In this document: positions 5,669 to 9,470 of the stretch, one piece after another
Position numbering within the stretch: the first letter of the stretch is position 1
Layout: every line of letters starts with the position of its first letter
Assembly: GCA_903919105.1 (NCBI GenBank)
Contig: CAIXGT010000089.1
Location: 1-9,470, forward strand
Length of the DNA stretch: 9,470 bases
Direction of reading: 5' to 3'
DNA from: an uncultured Spartobacteria bacterium
Lineage (GTDB): Bacteria > Verrucomicrobiota > Verrucomicrobiae > Chthoniobacterales > UBA6821
Made by a program: the position numbers and the translations under genes
Notes under the pieces: model-generated
Database searches by the model: none
What the model was told of the DNA's origin: nothing
Seen by the model: only the letters and a program-made list of their open reading frames with translations

Positions 5669-7879
5669 CTACCAATCGCGCAGCGGTTGTTCCACCGCAC
5701 GATTTTGCTGGTTGCTCAACTGGTGAGCCTCCTCGTCCTGCACCGAGCGAAGAAGGGCGCGAGCCTGATTGGGGCTCATCTTGCCGTCCTTCCCTTCTTC
5801 AGCGGCCGCAGCCTCGGCAGCTTGCTTCTCCTGCTCGGCTTTTTTCTGCTCCTGTGGGGAAGATCCCTTTGTACCCTGCTCTTTCCCGGGAGAGGAAGCA
5901 GGGGCGGGAGTTGGAGTCGGTTGAGCCCCATGCCCAGCCTGCTTCTCGTCACCCGGTTGTTGGGACTGGCCCTGCTGTTGCTGGGTAGAAGGGGTCGGCG
6001 TGGGAGTGGGCTGACCCTGCTCTTTCTGCTGATCCTTTCCCTCTTTGGACTGATCATCCTTCTGCTGTTGATCTTTCTGATCCTGGCCCTTGCCTTGGTC
6101 GTTTTTGGAATCCTGCGGCTTGTTCTGATCGTTGTTTTTTTGATCCTGATTCTGTTGATCCTTCTTTTCGTCTTTGCCGCCTCCTTTGGACTGATCGTTC
6201 TTCTGATCTTTCTGATCTTTCTGATCCTTTTGGTCCTTGTTATCTTTTTGATCTTTTTTATCGCCCTGACCTCCCCCACCACCCTGAGACTGGTCGCTCT
6301 TGTTCTTATCCTTATCCTTGTCCTGATCCTTCTGGTCTTTTTTATCTTTATCGTTTTTCTTGTCCTGCTGCTTGGGAGGAGGTTGCTGCCGGTTCAGATC
6401 GGCGATCAGTTTGCGGACGATATCGCAGTTTTCTTTGGCCCTGGCATCAGAGGAGTGATCCTTCAGCACGGTCTCGTAATGTTGCAGGGCGTTGTTCCAG
6501 TCGGAGAGCTTGGCCTCTTTTCCATCGGCGCTCTCACCCGACCGGACCAGCGAATTAGCAAGATTGTAGGTCGCGGCATCACGGATCTTCAGATCCGTGG
6601 AAGTCATCGCGGCTGAGAAATACTCGGCAGCCTTCTTGAAATCACCCGCCTTGTAGGCGGCGGCTCCGGCGTCGAAACGAATTTCCGGAGTTGTTGCCCC
6701 TGATTGCAGGCGTTGTTCGAAATCCTTGAGCGCCCCTTGGTAGTTGCCCTGCTGGTAGTCACTGAGGCCCGATGAGGCGGCCTCGACTCTTGTGCTTCCC
6801 TGCAGGAAAAGGCCCATCATCATGAGAACCCCGAGCATCGGGATCGCTTTCTGCCTGCGAGCTTCGCCAAGAAGGGACCAGAGGAAGAGTAAGAACAGGG
6901 CCACTCCAACCGGCCAAGCATAGCGCTCGATCGGCTTGTGGGCACTCAGTACGCCCGTCTCCTGCTGGTCCATGGGGACGATCCCTTTCTCGTAGATGAT
7001 CGAGGCGGCATCCTGACCATAGGGGAGATAAAAGCCTCCCGTTTCCTTCGCGATCTCGGTGAGTCGCGGCGCATCCAGTTTGGAATTCACAGGTCGCCCG
7101 TTCTCATCCCGGACAAAATCATTCCGTCCTTCCTCCGTCTTGATCGGGATTAGCGATCCCGCAGCCGAACCGAATCCGATCGTGAAGATCCGGACACCTG
7201 CGGCCTCCGCCTCCTTGGCCGCTTCGACGCTACTCTCATCCAGTTCCTCGCCATCCGTCATCAGCACGAGTGCACGGCTCATCGTCTCCCCCTTGCCGAA
7301 GGCTGCGATTGCGAGCCTGATCGCCGAGGCAATATCGGTACCGCCCTTCGGGATCGTGCTCGTATCAAGATCGTCGATGGAGGTCAGGACAGCACCCTTG
7401 TCTAGGGTTAGGGGAGCCTCAAGGAAGGAGGTTCCTGCAAAGGCAATCAGACCCACCCGATCACCCTTTAGCAAGTTGAGGAGATCCTGCGAGATCAGCT
7501 TGGCTCTTCCAAGTCGGGTCGGAGCAGTGTCCGTAGAGAGCATGCTGCGGGAGGTGTCGATCGCGATGATGACGTCACGACCGCGGGATTTGATCTCCTG
7601 ATTGATGGATCCGTAGCGCGGCTTTGCCATTCCCGTGATCGCACAGGCGATTGCAAGGAGCAGTAAGACGATCCTGAGGTTGCGCTTGAAGGGGCTCACC
7701 TGACCGGCAAGTGACTGCTGCAAGCGCGGAGCTAGGATCCTGGCCAACAGAGCCTCCCTCTTCCGACCTGCATTAATGAAAACCCAGAGCACGGGAGCTA
7801 TTAGCAGGAAACCCCAGAACCATTCGGGTGATGCGAATGTCAACCTGTCATCGAGTGCTGTCAGAAGAAAAGCGTGCAT
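5669..7879 (-). CDS. batB: BatB-BatC fusion: VWA domain, membrane helices, TPR repeats and K/D/Q-rich tail
   Basis: The product has 736 residues. Two membrane helices (about 20-37 and 68-84) flank a basic loop. The VWA domain (about 100-290) has a full MIDAS site: D108-T-S-R-S112, Thr181 in KGGTD and Asp209 in MTDGEE. A third helix (about 320-337) is followed by GEARRQKA and then a fourth hydrophobic stretch (about 346-362) ending VEA-A, which looks like the signal peptide of a once separate BatC. TPR repeats occupy about 370-490. Residues 503-623 are almost only K, D, Q, N, G and S; P/T stretches follow. The last 36 residues (PNQARALLRSVQDEEAHQ...) match the conserved BatC tail. By the positive-inside rule the VWA and TPR parts would both be periplasmic. 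ATG 7879 lies 28 bp after the batA stop, with no strong ribosome site. VWA domains bind protein partners through the metal site; the partner here is unknown. Confidence 0.88.
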   Translation of the reverse strand: MHAFLLTALDDRLTFASPEWFWGFLLIAPVLWVFINAGRKREALLARILAPRLQQSLAGQVSPFKRNLRIVLLLLAIACAITGMAKPRYGSINQEIKSRGRDVIIAIDTSRSMLSTDTAPTRLGRAKLISQDLLNLLKGDRVGLIAFAGTSFLEAPLTLDKGAVLTSIDDLDTSTIPKGGTDIASAIRLAIAAFGKGETMSRALVLMTDGEELDESSVEAAKEAEAAGVRIFTIGFGSAAGSLIPIKTEEGRNDFVRDENGRPVNSKLDAPRLTEIAKETGGFYLPYGQDAASIIYEKGIVPMDQQETGVLSAHKPIERYAWPVGVALFLLFLWSLLGEARRQKAIPMLGVLMMMGLFLQGSTRVEAASSGLSDYQQGNYQGALKDFEQRLQSGATTPEIRFDAGAAAYKAGDFKKAAEYFSAAMTSTDLKIRDAATYNLANSLVRSGESADGKEAKLSDWNNALQHYETVLKDHSSDARAKENCDIVRKLIADLNRQQPPPKQQDKKNDKDKKDQKDQDKDKDKNKSDQSQGGGGGQGDKKDQKDNKDQKDQKDQKDQKNDQSKGGGKDEKKDQQNQDQKNNDQNKPQDSKNDQGKGQDQKDQQQKDDQSKEGKDQQKEQGQPTPTPTPSTQQQQGQSQQPGDEKQAGHGAQPTPTPAPASSPGKEQGTKGSSPQEQKKAEQEKQAAEAAAAEEGKDGKMSPNQARALLRSVQDEEAHQLSNQQNRAVEQPLRDW
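6191..6259 (-). repeat. Tandem 9-bp repeat encoding K-D-Q triplets within batB-batC
   Basis: On the plus strand the unit TTCTGATCY repeats at 6201, 6210 and 6219, followed by increasingly diverged units up to about 6263. On the coding strand this reads as Lys-Asp-Gln triplets (residues about 541-563 of the fusion protein). The unit length is a multiple of three, so copy-number change by slippage would lengthen or shorten the linker without breaking the frame. Confidence 0.75.
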
Positions 7880-7907
7880 GGGACTAAGAAAGGGAAATCT
7901 CGGGAGA

Positions 7908-8948
7908 TCAGGGCAGGCGGCGCCAGAGGGTCTGAGAGAGAACGGCCTCGGCGATCAAGAGGCAGGCGGCGATCAGAAGGAAAAGCGCGAAGTAATCGTG
8001 GTAATCAGCGCTCTTCTCGACCTCGACCTTGGTCTTCTCAAGGCGGTCGATCTCCTTGAACGACCTGTTCATTGAGGAGGTATCGGTGGCACGGAAATAC
8101 TTGCCGTCACACATCTGGGCGATCTGTCCGAGGAGCTTCTCATCCATAGGGAAGTAACCGGCGGGCAGATCCATCAGCACCGTGCGCCCGTTCTGGAGCT
8201 TCACGGGAAAAGGGATTGGGTCGTTGCTCCCCGCAACGATGGTGTAAATCTTGATGCCAAGTGCCTTCGCCGCCTCGGCCGCCGTAAGCGGAAGCACCTT
8301 GCCGGCGTTATTCGCACCGTCGGTGAGAAGGACGATGATTTTCGTTTTGGAATCCCTGTCCTTGAGCCGGCTGGCGGCGGAGGCAAGGGCCGAACCGATC
8401 GCAGTGCTGTCCTCGACCATGCCGATCTGGACGCGGTCGAGATTCTGGATCAACCAGTCATGGTCGAGGGTAAGTGGGCTTACCAAATAGGGTCGGCCGG
8501 CAAAGGCGATGATGCCTATACGATCATTGGGACGCGCCTCGATGAAGTCCTGGGTAACGCGCTTCACCATGTCAATACGGTTCATTCGCTTGTCACCTAC
8601 CACGTAATCCTCCGCACGCATCGAGCCCGAGACATCCAGCACCAGCATGATATCGACGCCGCTGGCAGTGACATGCTCCAGCGTGTGACCAATCTGAGGG
8701 CGAGCCAATGCTACGATGAGACACGCCATGGCCCCGTAGATCAGTGAAGCGAGAACGGCGCCGGCCCTGGAGCGACGTTTTTTGCCAACGGCCACTACAA
8801 GCCGGGTCGAGGAGAAGAGAATTCCAGGCGTCCCGCCGAACTTTCCGCGGAGCAGTGCCAGCAACGGAAGCGCCAGCAGTCCAAGAAGCAGCCAGGGATG
8901 CGCAAAGGAGAAAAACGTTGCCGAGGCCAGAATCATGGGAGCCATCAT
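7908..8948 (-). CDS. batA: BatA-like VWA-domain inner-membrane protein
   Basis: The product has 346 residues. ATG 8948 overlaps the upstream stop as ATGA (4 bp), which supports this start and coupled translation. Two membrane helices (about 18-34 and 62-83) bracket a basic loop with GKKRRSR, expected in the cytoplasm. The VWA domain (about 95-295) carries a complete MIDAS site: D105-V-S-G-S109, Thr182 in DSTAIGSALA and Asp210 in LLTDGANN, as expected for Mg-dependent partner binding. A third membrane helix (about 316-336) and a short basic end (WRRLP) close the protein. Length and layout fit BatA, the first VWA protein of the Bacteroides-type aerotolerance operon, and it is followed by a second VWA protein. 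The substrate or partner is not evident. By the positive-inside rule the VWA domain should face the periplasm. Confidence 0.88.
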   Translation of the reverse strand: MMAPMILASATFFSFAHPWLLLGLLALPLLALLRGKFGGTPGILFSSTRLVVAVGKKRRSRAGAVLASLIYGAMACLIVALARPQIGHTLEHVTASGVDIMLVLDVSGSMRAEDYVVGDKRMNRIDMVKRVTQDFIEARPNDRIGIIAFAGRPYLVSPLTLDHDWLIQNLDRVQIGMVEDSTAIGSALASAASRLKDRDSKTKIIVLLTDGANNAGKVLPLTAAEAAKALGIKIYTIVAGSNDPIPFPVKLQNGRTVLMDLPAGYFPMDEKLLGQIAQMCDGKYFRATDTSSMNRSFKEIDRLEKTKVEVEKSADYHDYFALFLLIAACLLIAEAVLSQTLWRRLP

Positions 8949-9470
8949 GCAGTCGGGGGAGCAGTAGCCTCCGGGTTAGTCTTGTTAACGGGTTGCTCAC
9001 CGCTGCGGACAAAGGATTCTGCGGCTTCAATCAGGCTCAGCCGTTGCTCGGAAGTCGCCTCACCCTGGGCAAATTTCAGATAATCTGAGCGGTGCAGAAA
9101 CTCCGCGAGAGCTTCCTGCTCGGCGGGGACAAAGCGGAGTGATCCTTGTAACGAGACAAGAAATTCCTCGGTAGTCTGGCGCGGCGCAGCAAGTCCTAGG
9201 GCCTCCCCCAGAAATCGACGCAGCACATCGGAGACCCCAACGCCGAAGTCATGATCACTCCCCTCCGAGACTCTTCCGCGCAGGCGTGTCAGGGCATCGA
9301 GAGCGGCCTCCCGGGGCATGATCAACTTGGCCTTTCTGCGGCCTAAAAACCACCAGAGAGCCCCACCGATCATCACGACGGCAAAAAATACACCAAGGAT
9401 CAGCCAGACCGGTCCCGAAAAGAACGGGAGTGGACCCACGATATCATGGATAGGGGCCGGCGTAGGGCCG
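8945..9470 (-). CDS. DUF4381-like membrane protein, 5' end beyond the window
   Basis: The frame is open to the right edge of the window, giving at least 174 residues. A GTG at 9439 could serve as a start. However, the sequence before it in frame reads GPTPAPIHDIVGPLPFF, and the 'I.DI.GP.P' block just before a membrane helix is typical of DUF4381-like proteins beside VWA genes, so the true start is probably further upstream. One membrane helix (PVWLILGVFFAVVMIGGALW and onward) is followed by a basic RRKAK segment. A cytoplasmic helical domain follows, with GVSDVLRRFLGEALGL, an ALAEFLHRSDYLKFAQGEAT block and a Pro/Thr-rich end. Such proteins precede batA in many MoxR-DUF58-VWA operons and probably assist the membrane complex. 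The specific function is unknown. The 4-bp overlap with batA supports co-translation. Confidence 0.72.
   Translation of the reverse strand, partial: GPTPAPIHDIVGPLPFFSGPVWLILGVFFAVVMIGGALWWFLGRRKAKLIMPREAALDALTRLRGRVSEGSDHDFGVGVSDVLRRFLGEALGLAAPRQTTEEFLVSLQGSLRFVPAEQEALAEFLHRSDYLKFAQGEATSEQRLSLIEAAESFVRSGEQPVNKTNPEATAPPTA

Noticed and set aside
5776..6282. Minus-strand frame of 168 codons rich in Lys, Arg and Ile
   Set aside because: It is an out-of-frame reading of the same K/D/Q repeat region within batB-batC, with no start signal or family resemblance.
5429..6616. Long plus-strand open frame of 395 codons encoding a very hydrophobic, transmembrane-like protein
   Set aside because: It lies antisense to batD and batB-batC. 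Its leucine/isoleucine/phenylalanine runs are simply the complement of the Lys-Asp-Gln codons of the low-complexity tail, which contain few stops in that frame.
8945..9439. GTG at 9439 as the start of the DUF4381-like gene
   Set aside because: The frame stays open to the window edge, and the residues before it (PAPIHDI) belong to the conserved block preceding the membrane helix, so the gene probably starts outside the window.

Overview
The window carries eight protein-coding genes (two cut by the window edges) and no RNA genes, CRISPR array or recognisable insertion sequence. The coding sequence is GC-rich. Two features suggest a Verrucomicrobiota-like bacterium or a related PVC-group/Bacteroidota-type Gram-negative: a GTP-dependent PEP carboxykinase tail, and an aerotolerance (Bat) operon with a DUF3108 gene attached. 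The phylum assignment is an inference from gene content only.

Left part, plus strand (1-2040): the last 80 codons of a GTP-type phosphoenolpyruvate carboxykinase. A spacer of about 245 bp follows whose second half is strikingly AT-rich (about 30% GC by hand count over 391-489). It then leads into a solitary 516-residue Fic-domain protein. The Fic protein has an intact catalytic motif, an N-terminal class II autoinhibitory motif and an extra N-terminal region of about 230 residues that looks like an AbiEi-type winged-helix region. Three phased copies of TTNAATAAGAAR (23 and 24 bp apart) run into its start codon. Two diverged direct copies of a roughly 67-bp sequence flank the gene. Together these make the fic locus look like a small self-contained, possibly autoregulated and acquired module.

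Right part, minus strand (9470 down to 2175): one tightly packed operon read from right to left: DUF4381-like membrane protein (5' end outside the window), batA (VWA), a fused batB-batC (VWA + TPR + low-complexity K/D/Q tail), batD, batE (TPR + SH3) and a DUF3108 protein. Junctions are overlaps of 4, 1 and 67 bp or gaps of 28 and 1 bp, so co-transcription and translational coupling are very likely. The promoter must lie upstream of the window, where MoxR ATPase and DUF58 genes would be expected. The products are inner-membrane or exported proteins. The two VWA proteins have complete metal-binding (MIDAS) sites and probably form, with BatD and the TPR modules, an envelope complex whose biochemical role is unsettled (aerotolerance, stress and envelope integrity have been proposed for the family).

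The two units converge at 2041-2174. This short gap holds a small hairpin followed by T residues that could terminate the fic transcript.
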